Positions 9,594 through 20,997 of a stretch of 64,000 nucleotides of DNA are shown piece by piece. Position 1 is the first letter of the stretch, and every line of letters starts with the position of its first letter. Source of the stretch: Xylaria sp. FL1777 (Eukaryota; Ascomycota; Sordariomycetes; Xylariales; Xylariaceae). The DNA lies in the NCBI GenBank assembly GCA_022578965.1, contig MU400644.1:44676-108675 (forward strand), given 5' to 3'. Made by a program: the position numbers and the translations under genes. Below the pieces are notes generated by a model. That model saw nothing but the letters and a program-made list of their open reading frames with translations, had not been told where the DNA came from and did not search any database.

Positions 9594-12083
9594 ATGGGCC
9601 GGACTGCGACGGCGCCTCTCAGCAATGAGCCTGACGCGATCCGCGTTGTGTTGACCGTGGCACGGCGGAAACTCTTCTACGGCCTAGTGTTCGAGATCAC
9701 GGCGTATATGCGATCACTGTTGGAACTGCAAAATGCTAAAAGTCGCAGCGACGTCGAAGAAGCCAGCCCACCACCGTACCTGGCGGTTGATGCCCTCAGA
9801 GCGGGCAATGCTGCATCTGATGCCAGTTCTCGTCGCGAAGGAAGCCCCGGGGAGAAGGGCTCTGGGCGATCCGTCCCATCGCCACATAGCCCGGCCCTGG
9901 TGCGCCTCCGGAAAGCCGCGTTGCTGCACTTTGATTCTTGGCGTACCGAGACGCTTAGCAGGCTTAAAGAAGTCGTAGCAAAAGCCGACGACCAGAAGGT
10001 CATCGATGCGCGACGAAAACGCACAGAAAGATCGGCTGTCAAGGCAAAGGAGCACACTGGAGGGGATAGTGAAGATCTTCTTAGCTTTGACTCTTCCACG
10101 AACAGCCCTGCGTCTACCTTGCTGCCACCATCGAGCCATGAACATGACAATAAGGCAAATAAGGAGCTAGAGGCCTTCCAAAGCCTCTACCACCCAATTC
10201 CAACACGGTTAACAACCGTCCCGCTCCCCGACCGCAAAGAAGTGCTAAGCGCCACCCTGCTCCTCTTGCTCTCCGTCGGGAACTACAGCGCCTACTCGCG
10301 GACCCTCATCTGCTACCTCGCGTCCGCACTCGAGATAGTGCCATCCACCCTAGACGCAGAAGAGATAGCCATCGCGACAACAATGGTAGAGACAGCACAG
10401 AAGGCCGACGCCGAGGCGAAGGCGGGCATGTCCGCCGACAGGGAAGCGCAAAAGCGGCGCGACGAAGGGCGCACGGGGCGACTCTGGAAGGTCGGCCTCG
10501 CATCCGTCGCTGGCGCCGCACTTGTAGGCGTAACAGGCGGGCTAGCAGCACCCATCGTGGCGGCCACCGTGGGCGGCTTGATGAGCTCCGTCGGTCTCGG
10601 CGGGCTCGCCGGGTTCCTGGGTATCTTCTGGATGAACGGGGCGCTCGTGGGCACGCTCTTCGGAGCCTTCGGGGCCAAGATGACGGGAGAGATAGTGGAC
10701 CGGTACGCGAAAGAAGTGGAAGACTTCAAGTTCCTCCCGCTGAATGCGGAATGGGGGCCACGTTGGCGGCAGGGCGGTGACGCCGACAGGCGACGGCTCC
10801 GAGTGACGATTGGCATCAACGGGTGGCTCGAGACCGAAGACGACGTCACGAAGCCCTGGCGGGTGCTAGGCGACGAGTCCGAGGTCTTTGCCCTGCGGTA
10901 CGAGATGGATAGTCTGATGTCTCTCGGCCAGCAGCTGCGGGCTCTCGTAGGATCGGCGGCGTGGAACGTCGTGCGCGCCGAGATCCTCAAGCGCACGGTC
11001 CTCGTCACGCTTCAGAGCGCCCTGTGGCCTATCCTACTTCTCAATTCGGCCTCCAACATTGACAACCCGTTCAGTCTAGCACGGAATCGATCCGAGAAAG
11101 CCGGTCAGATCCTGGCCGATGCACTAATCAACAAGGTGCAAGGTGAACGGCCGGTAACACTGATCGGGTACTCGCTCGGCGCACGCGTCATCTATGCCTG
11201 CCTACGGGCGCTGGCCGAGCGAAAAGCATTTGGACTTGTGGATACGGTGGTCCTAATCGGAGCTCCCGTGCCGTCAAACCCAGGACACTGGCAGATGATG
11301 CGCAGTGTAGTGGCGGGCAAGCTGTTCAATGTGCACAGCACGAACGACTACATCCTCGGCTTCCTGTACCGCAGCACAAGCCTGCAGCTGGGAGTTGCGG
11401 GGCTGCAGTCGATCGGCACGGACATTGACGGCGTCGAGAACCTCGATCTCAGCGATGAGGTCCACGGCCATTTACGGTACCCGGGACTGATCGCGCAAAT
11501 CCTCCATCGGTGCGGCTTTGCGAACGTAAAGGGCGGGGACACGGCCATCGAGAAAGAGAAGCAGGTTGGCATTCAGTTGTGTGATAAGGACTATGCCGAG
11601 CTTGGAAATCTCATCGACATTGACGATGAGCCGGATAAGGGCCCACGACCACTATTGCCGCCACGGCGTACCGCACATGAAATGGCAAACGAAAAGTTCG
11701 ATCCTATCGTGAAGAGCGTCCAAGAGCAGAAGAGCGATGCTCAAACTTTGGACATAAAGCTCATGAACAGGAATACCGCCACCAATTCTATAAAATCCGG
11801 CACCACGACATCTTCCTCGTCTGCTCCAGATTTGCCTGAGGGCCTATTATCTCCTGGAGATCGAGTAGATTCTGGGGTAACTTTGGACCGATCTGCCATT
11901 TTACCTCCCCTACCTTTCCCTGACTTGCACAGTACCCGCCAGGACGTACGCAGTTATAATGATGAGAACAATGACGAATATAGTGAAGACCCCATCACCA
12001 TGATGGGTGACGACGACGGACTAAGCGAAGGCGAACTTACAATGGTTGAGCCTTTAAGCATAGACGACGAACCCCTGGAATAG
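9594..12083 (+). CDS. DUF726 family membrane-associated alpha/beta-hydrolase-like protein
   Basis: An intronless ORF of 829 aa starts at ATG 9594. The N-terminal third is variable and charged. A glycine/alanine-rich hydrophobic stretch at about residues 298-363 contains several potential membrane segments. It is followed by the DUF726 core with the nucleophile-elbow-like motif G525-Y-S-L-G529 and the downstream block HSTNDYILGFLYR. A Ser/Asp-rich disordered tail of about 170 residues ends in acidic repeats. The family includes animal TMCO4 and yeast Mil1 (YFL034W), the latter implicated in Golgi/endosome AP-1 trafficking. The GxSxG motif suggests a lipase-like fold, but enzymatic activity is not established. 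Length is typical for the fungal members. Codon usage is GC-rich and gene-like throughout. Confidence 0.85.
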   Translation: MGRTATAPLSNEPDAIRVVLTVARRKLFYGLVFEITAYMRSLLELQNAKSRSDVEEASPPPYLAVDALRAGNAASDASSRREGSPGEKGSGRSVPSPHSPALVRLRKAALLHFDSWRTETLSRLKEVVAKADDQKVIDARRKRTERSAVKAKEHTGGDSEDLLSFDSSTNSPASTLLPPSSHEHDNKANKELEAFQSLYHPIPTRLTTVPLPDRKEVLSATLLLLLSVGNYSAYSRTLICYLASALEIVPSTLDAEEIAIATTMVETAQKADAEAKAGMSADREAQKRRDEGRTGRLWKVGLASVAGAALVGVTGGLAAPIVAATVGGLMSSVGLGGLAGFLGIFWMNGALVGTLFGAFGAKMTGEIVDRYAKEVEDFKFLPLNAEWGPRWRQGGDADRRRLRVTIGINGWLETEDDVTKPWRVLGDESEVFALRYEMDSLMSLGQQLRALVGSAAWNVVRAEILKRTVLVTLQSALWPILLLNSASNIDNPFSLARNRSEKAGQILADALINKVQGERPVTLIGYSLGARVIYACLRALAERKAFGLVDTVVLIGAPVPSNPGHWQMMRSVVAGKLFNVHSTNDYILGFLYRSTSLQLGVAGLQSIGTDIDGVENLDLSDEVHGHLRYPGLIAQILHRCGFANVKGGDTAIEKEKQVGIQLCDKDYAELGNLIDIDDEPDKGPRPLLPPRRTAHEMANEKFDPIVKSVQEQKSDAQTLDIKLMNRNTATNSIKSGTTTSSSSAPDLPEGLLSPGDRVDSGVTLDRSAILPPLPFPDLHSTRQDVRSYNDENNDEYSEDPITMMGDDDGLSEGELTMVEPLSIDDEPLE

Positions 12084-13656
12084 TAACCTCGTACAGGAAA
12101 CGTGCCGGCAATCTTGACACGATGTTTGTAGAGCTACAAGATTTGTAGCCCCTCATCATCTCAGAGCTAAGCTCAAACTCTTCGTATGTAGCAGTTGCAT
12201 ACACGTATTCTTCGTTACCTTTTCGGTATTCTTATACTGTTTACAAGACTCTTCCTGCTTCAATCTCTCGGCTTAGCAAGACAACCCAGCATGTGTACAC
12301 TTTCCCTCAGCAGCTGATTCTGCAACCCGGGATCAACTAGCCTTTTCCGCTTTCGCGGCAGCGATCCGATAACAAAATATTGCCGATGAGGCACCGCCAC
12401 TCCAAATCCTCCAAGGCGCCCAACAGAGGGAGGGTCACTACTCTTTCGTACTGCGCATGTCGTGAATAGAACAACGAAGACCTAGAGACAAGAGCGTCCG
12501 TCGCGAGAGCAAAGCATGTCGACATAACTTCTTCCTAACACCCAACGTTGCTCTACAGACTTTTCACCCTGTCTCCGTACCTTCTATCCCTAGTGTGCCC
12601 TTTCCTTTCCTGCTACATACAATACCAGCAAAATATCTAGGACGTTGAAAATCCAATTTAGGTAGTGGTTTTGAGAGTGGTGTTAGTATTGCTAATGGCG
12701 GGCTTGAGAGCGAATATTAACCTCAGATAATAGATAAAGCGAGTCGTCCTACATGATCGAAGCAACAACGGCGGCCTCACTGCCTCCGGCAGCGCGGAAA
12801 CTCTTCTCACGTCCCTGTATCGATCACTACGCGAACTCTAATATGGCGTTAGACATTCTCAGTTAGATGCCCAGTCATTTTCTCGGTCTTAGGACTATCA
12901 TTATTTATGACGGTATCGAAGCAGACAGAAGGTAACCCACGCTCCGTCATTAAATCACGCCCCATAGAACAAATCAGAAAGATTGTCCTCCTCCAAGTTC
13001 ACCGAGAGACACCGAATCGCTTAGAACAGTACAGCCCGTCAGATTGACACATACACAGTCCGCACTCTGACGCTCTAATCACCGACTACACGGTGCCGGC
13101 CCTCCGCTTCGCCGGGATGATCATTCACGGCCCTTTTGAGACGTGATTTGTGGCGCATGGATAGTACGCGAAAGCTACCGCAACTAGAGCATAATGAATT
13201 TTACCCAGTTTTGGAAGTTCAACTAGTATAGAATAGGCATTGATCTTTCGTAGGGTTCTCGGAAGCGAGCCCACTGGCCGATTCCCGACCTACATACCTA
13301 GGTTTATAGGCTATTCTTTTTTACTAGGTAGTTCCAACGCTTACTCGAGTGCTCAGATATAGTTTTGCCCTAGATGACCATCCGACGATAGAAGGGAGTG
13401 ATAAATGTTGAGGGAGTAATGTGCAGGGGATTCTCGGTAGAAATTACTGTAATGCTAGATAAGCTAAAATCGTGGTAGTTATGATATTTTCGTGTAGTGC
13501 TTGGAAAATTGATGGCATTCCCTCATTCCAGATCTGAATAGCTTTTCTGCATCCCGTGTATTCACCCTAGCTTTGTAATAAAACATCTTAGTTGCCACTA
13601 TACGCAGCTATTATATAGGTAATCTAGCACACAATTGGTCTCATGTCTGTGTGTCC
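12084..13656. other. Intergenic region, DUF726 gene to tRNA
   Basis: Probable 3' UTR to about 12250, then DNA without a supported gene. Several short ORFs show no conserved features. Confidence 0.4.
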
Positions 13657-13750
13657 GCCTCTATGGCACAGGGGTAATGCGTGTCACTCGTATAGTAATT
13701 AAACTTGCGGTGTTATGACAAGATCCGCGGTTCGATTCCGCGTGGAGGCA
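13657..13750 (+). tRNA. tRNA-Thr (anticodon CGT) with intron
   Basis: Acceptor strands GCCTCTA (13657-13663) and TGGAGGC (13743-13749) pair with one G-U, followed by discriminator A. The T arm is CGCGG-TTCGATT-CCGCG. The anticodon stem TGTCA (13682-13686) pairs with TGACA (13716-13720). The loop begins CT-CGT-A, placing anticodon CGT at 13689-13691 and an intron of about 22 nt after position 37 (about 13693-13714). The D stem has three of four pairs. A run of five T follows at 13754-13758, suitable for RNA polymerase III termination. Confidence 0.88.
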
Positions 13751-14700
13751 TCCCTTTTTAACCTCCGTCTTTTCTTAAGTTTTTATAATTATATACTTTG
13801 CCTACCATACACCTCAATCAAATCATGTTAGTAAAGATAACATACCTATAGCCATACAACTATAATCAATGCTGCTATTTGAAATATACCAGTGAATTAA
13901 CAAAATAGTTGATAATTATTATAACATAATGAAGCGTAAAATTTAAACTTAGCACACATGAATTTCTAGCTCGCGAATAAAAGGGGTTATATTAAGTACA
14001 GCCTCAAGCTTTTACACCATTGGCATAGGCTATGTCTATTTTATGGCCGATCAGCAATGATGGAGGAATTTATCCAAATTAGCCTGTTCTGGGAGGTGAT
14101 GTAACACTGGACCTGGAGAATATCTCCCGAGTACACCTACGGGCACTTTCATAACGGAATCTAATTTTCTGCCGTCTTCATGCCCAATAATTCGTCATCT
14201 AGCCTTCCAGCATTGTCTGGGGTATAATATATGCATGCAGAAGAATGTGGGGAAATCTATGTACACCTGACAGAACCACCAGCTTGGTGATCCAATAGTT
14301 GGCCTAGGAGACACTCCCTTCGACTACAAGTCATATATATATGTCGCTGGCGGCATCAGTTCCACCGAAGTGATTCCAGACGATTCGGTCCGCTGACCGA
14401 ATTGCTTGTCATATAGCAATAGACAATAGACAGAGAATTGCAAACTAGTCAACATGTGGCATGTACCGTATAGTTCGTACCTGCGAGCCGCCGCAGATGC
14501 CGCCTACTTAGACAATCTATTCCGGCTTTCAGGAACGGGACTATGACTCGCCGTGACTGGAGTGGATGTTCCGTTGGTATCTATGGCCATAGATATAACT
14601 ACTTCAGTTGAGCCATGTCAAACCGTTTCAGCCATTTTTAACCAGCCTGCGTAGTTTCGTCAAACTATTAGCTTCCCGTTCAGAGTACCAATTTGTCAAA
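13751..14700. other. Intergenic region upstream of the AA9 gene
   Basis: AT-rich at 13750-14000, then mixed sequence with no supported gene. The last few hundred bases are the presumed promoter of the LPMO gene. Confidence 0.4.
13754..13758 (+). terminator. Pol III T-run terminator of tRNA-Thr
   Basis: Five consecutive T residues begin four bases after the tRNA 3' end, the usual RNA polymerase III stop signal. Confidence 0.6.
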
Positions 14701-15748
14701 ATGCTCTTTTCCATTCCTTTAATTTTTGCGCCAACTTTGGTCGCCGCACACGGTGCTGTAACCAGTTATATCATCGGCGGCACAACATATCCTGGCTACC
14801 AAGGCTTCTCACCACAGCCCAGCGCTCAAATCATTCAGAGACAAGTATGTTAGTTCTTTAGCTCTCCGTTCCTTAGCGTATTGTCCCTATATTTCCCAGA
14901 TTACTTGGTACCTTACCCAGATCCAGTCCACATAAAGTAGCCAAGCTGTTACATTTAACTCAGGCCATCATTACCTACTGACTCTTGTTCTGAAGTGGCC
15001 CGATTACAACCCGATTATGACTTCAACAGGTTAGCCACTAGAGCGGTTCCCCCCTTTATCGGCATGAGTTAGAGAATTCTTGTGTTACTGCTGTTATAAG
15101 CTTGTGAACTCATAAAAAAATCGTATCATATGCGGATAGTACTGGCTCCAATGTTCTAATGTACACAACAGATGCAAAGATGACTTGTAACGGCGGCACT
15201 TCAGCTCCATTATCCGCAAAGATTGCGGCGGGTACGAACATAACGGCTGTGTGGCAACAATGGACTCATCAACAAGGACCCGTTATGGTTTGGATGTACC
15301 CATGCGAAAATGGGTTCTCATCGTGCGATGGAAAACAGAAGAAATGGTTCAAGATCGATCAAATGGGTCTATACGGAACTTCGCTGAATAGTAACGACTG
15401 GGGAACGGGTATAGTTTACAAGACATTGAAGTGGTCAAGCAAGATTCCCGCCACCCTCAAGCCTGGCAATTATCTCATCCGACATGAGCTGCTCGCTCTC
15501 CACCAAGCCAATACTCCACAGTTTTACCCCGAGTGCGCACAGATTGAAGTCACCGGGTCTGGTACCGCAACTGCCCCTGCTAACCTATTGACCTCGATCC
15601 CTGCCTATGCACCACAGTCCGACCCCGGCATCATGGTAAGTAGAGATGCATCCATGGACTGAGCAGAACTAATCAAGTCAAGGTCGATATCTACAACGGA
15701 GGACGCACCTCATACAAATGCCCTGGCCCGGATGTCTGGACTGGTTAG
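14701..15748 (+). CDS. AA9 lytic polysaccharide monooxygenase, secreted
   Basis: Exons 14701-14844, 14996-15029, 15172-15635 and 15683-15748 give 235 aa. The short second exon encodes WPDYNPIMTST, and the third join forms TDAKMTCNGGTSAP as in other AA9 proteins. The signal peptide is residues 1-16, ending VAA, so mature chains begin at His17, the copper-brace N-terminal histidine. The second brace histidine is H92 in QWTHQQGP, and the axial tyrosine is Y178 in QFYPEC, with H164 in the RHELLALH motif nearby. There is no CBM1; the protein ends shortly after the conserved YNGG and YKCPGP segments. AA9 enzymes oxidatively cleave cellulose, or xyloglucan and related glucans, outside the cell using O2/H2O2 and an electron donor. 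An ATG at 14608 in the same frame would add 31 residues before the signal peptide and is unlikely. Confidence 0.95.
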
Positions 15749-16520
15749 TGAATCCAGGGGGTAGTGGCCGTGGAGGGTACTGTTCTGCAAGCATTGTCTG
15801 ATAACTATTGAGTATGTATGCCAGTAACCTGCGGTATGCCAGAATAAATCCGTAGCAACATAATAGAACAAATAATCCGCAATCCATGCTTAATAACACG
15901 TAGCTACACACACGTGTCAAATACGACTCGAAATCTCCCTGCCTACCTCCTTATCACTATACTACTGGATAGTTCTCAGCTAGCCTCTGAAGCGAATTCG
16001 CTTCATACCGAAGGCCAGCCAGAACAGGCTCACATCTCCCAATATAAGAGATATACCAATTAGCGTGTGTGCCCTAGTATGTGCTGTAGATAATAACACC
16101 ATCATCTAATCTTAGTCTCTCTAGGTGTGATGTTAAACGATTAGCCTACTCCGACTCACGATGCGGGAATGGCTCGCAGTTAAAGGGCTATTAACTCTAG
16201 AGGACTGTGATCTGCGGAAAAATTGGCTATCTCCCAGAACGGGGTGAAAAGCTAGAGAGCATAGCTGTACTCGCATCCACCAGGGTAGTTGACGGCTCTC
16301 CGAGTTACTCTATTAACAGTGCGCGCCAAATTGCCGTTGACAGCAATAATCACAACGCACCATTTATTTCCCGCGCTTCATTTCCTCCTCTGAAGACTCA
16401 TGCTAGAAAAACAGGCAAGCTAGGGGAACATTGCAGGGGGGAGAAGGGTTACTTTTGTGAATAGTCGAGTTCGCTATATACCAGTTTATATAACCTTACA
16501 CTGTTGAGGGTTCGTATTTA
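15749..16520. other. Intergenic region, AA9 gene to racemase gene (convergent)
   Basis: No gene is supported. ORF-like stretches at 15678-15920 (minus) and 16207-16464 (plus) are short and featureless. Confidence 0.4.
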
Positions 16521-17216
16521 TCAAGCTTCCATAGACCAGTTGGCAGCAGCTATTGCATGGATCTTAGTCGTATCAAACATTGGAATTGGACAGCCAGCCT
16601 CGTTCACCAGGAGCCCAATCTCAGTGCACCCAAGAATCAGGCACTCTGCACCTGCCCTTGCGAGATCCTCAATGATCTTATAGTATTTTTGCCGCGAGGT
16701 TTCCGTGATGATTCCGTTGCAAAGTTCAGTGTAAATGATCGAATGGACGATATTGCGGGCTTCTTGTTCCGGAATAATCACTCGTAACCCATACTTGTCC
16801 CCTAAACGAGCCTTATAGAAGTCTTTCTCCATGGTGAAACGGGTGCCTAGGAGCCCGACAGCCTTAAACCCAGCTTTAAGTATACAGTCGGCAGTAGGGT
16901 CGACGATGTGAATTAACGGTAACTGGGAGGCTAGTTCGATGCCGTGAGCCGCGTAGTGCATAGTATTGGTGCAAAGTACTATAGCATCGGCGCCAGCGAG
17001 CTTGAGTTTGGTGGCGGCAAGGTCAAGAAGGGCGCCGGCCTCTTCCCACTTGTCTTCATGTTGCAATTCTTCGATCTCAGCAAAGTCAAAAGAGAAGACA
17101 ATGCAGCGAGCAGAATGTAAACCACCCTGGACATGACGTACGTGTCTGTTAATCTCCTGATAGTACGTAGTAGTAGATTCCCAGCTCATGCCACCGAGTA
17201 AGCCTAGGGTCTTCAT
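16521..17216 (-). CDS. Aspartate/glutamate racemase family protein (YgeA-like amino acid racemase)
   Basis: An intronless ORF of 231 aa begins MKTLGLLGGMSWEST, the family's N-terminal phosphate/substrate loop. The two catalytic cysteines of PLP-independent racemases are present: C82 in VLCTNTMH and C197 in LILGCTEIGLL. The family interconverts L- and D-amino acids (Asp, Glu, or broad-specificity as in YgeA) by a two-base cysteine mechanism in the cytosol. Length equals that of bacterial homologues (about 230 aa). The absence of introns and the strongly bacterial-type motifs allow an ancient bacterial transfer, but base composition is not obviously foreign. Substrate cannot be assigned. The gene stands alone, converging with the AA9 gene. 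Confidence 0.9.
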   Translation of the reverse strand: MKTLGLLGGMSWESTTTYYQEINRHVRHVQGGLHSARCIVFSFDFAEIEELQHEDKWEEAGALLDLAATKLKLAGADAIVLCTNTMHYAAHGIELASQLPLIHIVDPTADCILKAGFKAVGLLGTRFTMEKDFYKARLGDKYGLRVIIPEQEARNIVHSIIYTELCNGIITETSRQKYYKIIEDLARAGAECLILGCTEIGLLVNEAGCPIPMFDTTKIHAIAAANWSMEA

Positions 17217-17447
17217 TTCGCAGATTGCCGTAGATTGCCGCTTATGTGTACGAGGTCCTTTGAGACCGTGATCAGGATGGAGTGCTGTTGGGGTTGTGTT
17301 TTGGTCTCCTTATTTTCGCCGTCCCCATACAGTATGAAAAGACAAATTGTACGGAGTTTTATGAGATGACTGGGCCAAAAGTTGATGGATAGTACTTAAT
17401 TACTCAAAATAAGTATAGTTCCGACAAAGGGCTAAATCCACTCACTC
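17217..17447. other. Short intergenic region upstream of the racemase gene
   Basis: Presumed promoter of the minus-strand racemase gene. No distinct element is seen before the inverted-repeat element. Confidence 0.35.
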
Positions 17448-17703
17448 ACAGGTCTACAGGATGATAATCCTGCAGCACCACGCTAAGGCTTGTACCGGCA
17501 GGGGGGTTTTGGTAAGAAAGTTTTCTATATCTACTTACTGAGCAAGGGCTATTGAGTGGCAAAAAAGCTTCGAGACTGATCAATAGCTAATTTTCTATGT
17601 ATATGAATTATATGTACATATGCCAGCCTTGTGATAAACGGTACTCTTTCTTTCTTAGCATCTAGCGTGGCGCTACAGGATGATTATCATCCTGTAGACC
17701 TGT
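17448..17703. mobile_element. MITE-like element with about 40-bp terminal inverted repeats
   Basis: The left arm 17448-17485 begins ACAGGTCTACAGGATGATAA. The reverse complement of the right arm 17663-17703 starts with the same 21 bases and continues alike to CCACGCTA, apart from a 3-bp indel and two substitutions. The arms enclose about 177 bp of AT-rich, non-coding DNA. Total length of 256 bp and lack of coding capacity fit a miniature inverted-repeat transposable element. No convincing target-site duplication is visible at the edges, so the superfamily is not assigned. Confidence 0.75.
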
Positions 17704-18367
17704 ATTTCTGACCTATAGTATATATAGTTACTAACATTACCTCCTTTAATAAGGAGCTACATAGTATTATGTTGCTACATAAAGTTATAATGCATTTTTG
17801 ATGCTGTGTAAAAGTAGTAGTTTACCTTTTACCTCACAATTGTATGTACGTAGGTAATATAAAAAAGGTACATAGTAGGGTAAATTTACCCCTGTCGGGA
17901 CTATACCTATTTTAGGTGGTCAGTCCTAGTCTTGATGCATACACAATTAACACCTTCAACCCCAATTGATCGATTGAACCGCTACCAAGATGCGTAGTGC
18001 CACTGTAGTGGCTAGATCTGTCACGCTAAATCTGACAGGAACACCAAAGTTGTTGTCCTTCGGCTCCGGTCACATTAGGAGGCGCCACAAAGCCTATTTA
18101 GGAAGTGGTAACAGTTAAGGATTGACGAGGAGCACATTCATGATTGGCTCATATACCCGCTCGCTCACATAGTTTCTGCAGTATTCATACCAGGTATCCG
18201 GGCACCATTGCATGGGGCGCAGCATCGGACGTCTCAAGAAGGAATTGCTCTGTTGTCATGTGTGTCTCGGCGCTTATATAGAGATGTGAGGCTGCACATC
18301 ATCTAAATTACTCTACGTATAGACTCGAGTCCCGGTGCGTGCACAAGAAATTACGACGCAGTCAAAG
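17704..18367. other. Intergenic region upstream of the membrane-protein gene
   Basis: AT-rich to about 17930, then the promoter region of the downstream gene. No gene is seen. Confidence 0.4.
18275..18280 (+). promoter_or_regulatory. TATA-like element upstream of the membrane-protein gene
   Basis: TATATA lies about 90 bases before the ATG at 18368, a plausible core promoter position. Assignment rests on position only. Confidence 0.35.
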
Positions 18368-20544
18368 ATGGATTGGTTCGCACCAGCGTTGATGCTAAGT
18401 GCCTGGCTTGGAGGAATCATCGTGGCGTGCGGTCATCATGTCTACTACTCGCATCTTAACGGTTCCCCAGCGAACACCAATATATCCGTCCTAGGATTCG
18501 TCTACTCGACTCAGCAACTATCTAGTGCCCTAGGTACATCTTTTGCCTTTGTTGCCCGGGCTTTTCTTGTTTTCTCTTCCTCGATAGCTTATACCCAGGT
18601 CTTCTGGAGAGCTGCTGAGCACCCGACAAAACCAAACACTCTACGAGACTTAGACTCAATGTCCTCAAGTCTTTCAAACCTGTTTGCTTTTAGGAGGGTC
18701 TCAATATGGCGAAAGCGTCCTGTACTACTATTCGTAGCTCTGGTGTCCTGGTACTATATATCCATTACCACCTCCCAGTGCGTACGCTAACAAGATAACC
18801 AGGCTATTGCCAGTCGCATTTGTTATACCGCCGGGTACACTGATCATCGCGTTGGTCTCGAATAGTAATTCGATCCTGCAACATGTACCAAACGTGGATT
18901 TTACAAGTTTTCATTACCTAGCAGGGATGTCGGTATATCCGACTGTGACTGGTGATGATGGGAACCCATTGTATGTCTACGGATATAAAGGTCCTAGTAT
19001 CGGGGTTGAGAAGGTTGCTATGGCGGTAGCAGCTCAAGGCGTGATATTGCCCATCGATGCCCCTGCCAAGAACGCGAGCTGGACTTTAGATTTCTATGGG
19101 CCGTCGCTAAGTTGCGGGACTATGAATGACACCATGCGTGGTCTGGTCGACTCGAACATTGCGGCATGGCTCTCGAACGACACGAGAGCCGGCTCCCCCA
19201 ACTGCGAATTGCATGCCAGTACTTACTTGTGCTGGACTCCCTCCGTCGGCTATGACACAAACCCACTTCCATTCATCGACGACGAGTTCTCCATGGGTTC
19301 TGGAGGAACACCTCTTTATATTGCCTTGTTGCCATCAATTATTGAAGACCCTTGCATGGACATCGAAAACAAAAGCACGACATTTCTCCAGTGTGACCTA
19401 CACAACGCCTCATATCATGTCAACTTCAACTACAAGTCTGGTATACAGAATATTGAATTCGAGATTGACCGCTTAGAGTCCGTTGACACTGTGCAGGAAG
19501 TGTTTGGCCCGGACTTGTGGGACGGATCGAATACCACCTGTAATCAGCTTGCAGATATCCATGGTCCTGGACTTGGAAACCTATGTGAGATTGATACTAG
19601 TCTACTACGGCGGCTATCTTACACAGGAATATTGGATGCGTTTCATCGGCCGGTGATCGGTGAGGTGTCGGTAGGTGAGTTTGGACTAGCGGAAGTCAAC
19701 ACGAATCTGTTTGCAACGAGCTTGGTAGACACGCCGGAGCTTGCATATCTCTTAAATTACACGAAGAGCCCTCAGAAGGTATCAACCCTCCAAACTCAAT
19801 TTATGTTACACAACCCGTCGCTGGGTGGTGCGCTATCGAACCTTGAAAACACATCGCCTCGATCTTCCTTACCGCGTGTAATAGAAGAAATGTTTAGCAA
19901 CCTTACCATTAGTCTTATGAGCTCTAATGTCCTACAGTAAGCGTTTTACCATTTATACACCTTATTTTACCCCTTCTACTCACCTATCCAAGAACCATAA
20001 AAGTAGAAAAATTAACTATATACTAACGCAATTTATCATAAAAAGACCAAATCTTACCTCTCCTTTCGGCCCTCCCGCTGTTAACGTTACCATAACCACC
20101 ATTGTACCAGTCTATTCCTATGTACCTGCTAATCTCTGGATCGCTTATGGCTCTGCTATCCTAGCCGCGTCGTTAGCGCTGATTGCTGGCATTGTGGCTC
20201 TCATCTCCAACGGCGCGAGCTATAACAACGATTTTTCAAGTATCTTACGTGCCGCCCACGGCGCGGCGCTCAGCATCTCTATAAAACCCCAGGACGCGCA
20301 TGGGGCTGCACCGCTGCCTAAGTATCTAGAAAGCGCAACGGTCAGCTGGCTTACTATAGGTGGGCGAACTAGGACAACGCACTCGGAGTCCAAGGGAAAC
20401 CGCGCGGGAAACCGTGAGGATAACGAAAATGAAACTCTTGTGAATTATCACGAAGGTGGTCTGAATAATCAATTGCTTCCGAGAGCTGGAGAAGAGGAGG
20501 GAAATGTGGAATATGGAGGGTCCGCCAATGTGCCAAGGGACTGA
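18368..20544 (+). CDS. Fungal multi-pass membrane protein with large extracytoplasmic domain, function unknown
   Basis: Exons 18368-18750, 18803-19936 and 20046-20544 give 671 aa. The 52-nt and 109-nt introns have CTAAC branch sites. The start MDWFAPALMLSAWLGGI is preferred over an upstream GTG because it opens the first membrane helix. Hydrophobic segments occur near residues 5-24, 55-80 and 112-140. Then follows a roughly 390-residue domain rich in N-x-S/T sequons and paired cysteines, consistent with a glycosylated exoplasmic domain. One last helix lies at about 536-558, and the tail is basic/acidic and cytoplasmic-type. The layout matches a lineage-expanded family common in filamentous ascomycetes whose members carry inconsistent automatic names; I know of no demonstrated activity. 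It neighbours a secreted lactonase-type enzyme, but no functional link is visible. Confidence 0.8.
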
Positions 20545-20997
20545 GAAACTCGGGTTAATTACCGGCACTAATGCAGCACACGCGGCAGCATATGAATATG
20601 CCCTCATTTAAAAAGACGATTCTCAAAAAATTTCATTCTTCAAATTAGATACTACAAGCCCGTCGCTGTATTATCTCGTTGAAGGGCGTGGTATCGATTC
20701 ATGATCCCGATAATCTAGTCACACAGATGCGACAACCTCAGTCAGACCACTCCAGTCAGAGCAATATCTTATCTAATTGGAACACAATTGGCCGAAAGGG
20801 ATAGGTGATGGCCGGGACTGTTCTTGGCACTGACGTAACGTAGGTAAGTGCCGACAACTTTTCGTATCTCCATAACTCTCCATCAAACCCACCCTCCCCC
20901 ACACCCGGCGACCAAAGATCTGGGAAGAGCGGCTTTTCCATTTGACCTTATAGAAGAGCGCGTTTGTCATATTTTCAGAAGCTGTAAATAGGTGACC
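20545..20997. other. Intergenic region upstream of the lactonase gene
   Basis: 450 bp in tandem orientation between two plus-strand genes. Nothing beyond presumed 3' UTR and promoter is seen. Confidence 0.4.

Noticed and set aside
15137..15171. Alternative acceptor at 15139 for AA9 exon 3
   Set aside because: It breaks the frame from exon 2; the acceptor at 15171 joins in frame and gives the conserved TDAKMTCNGG sequence.
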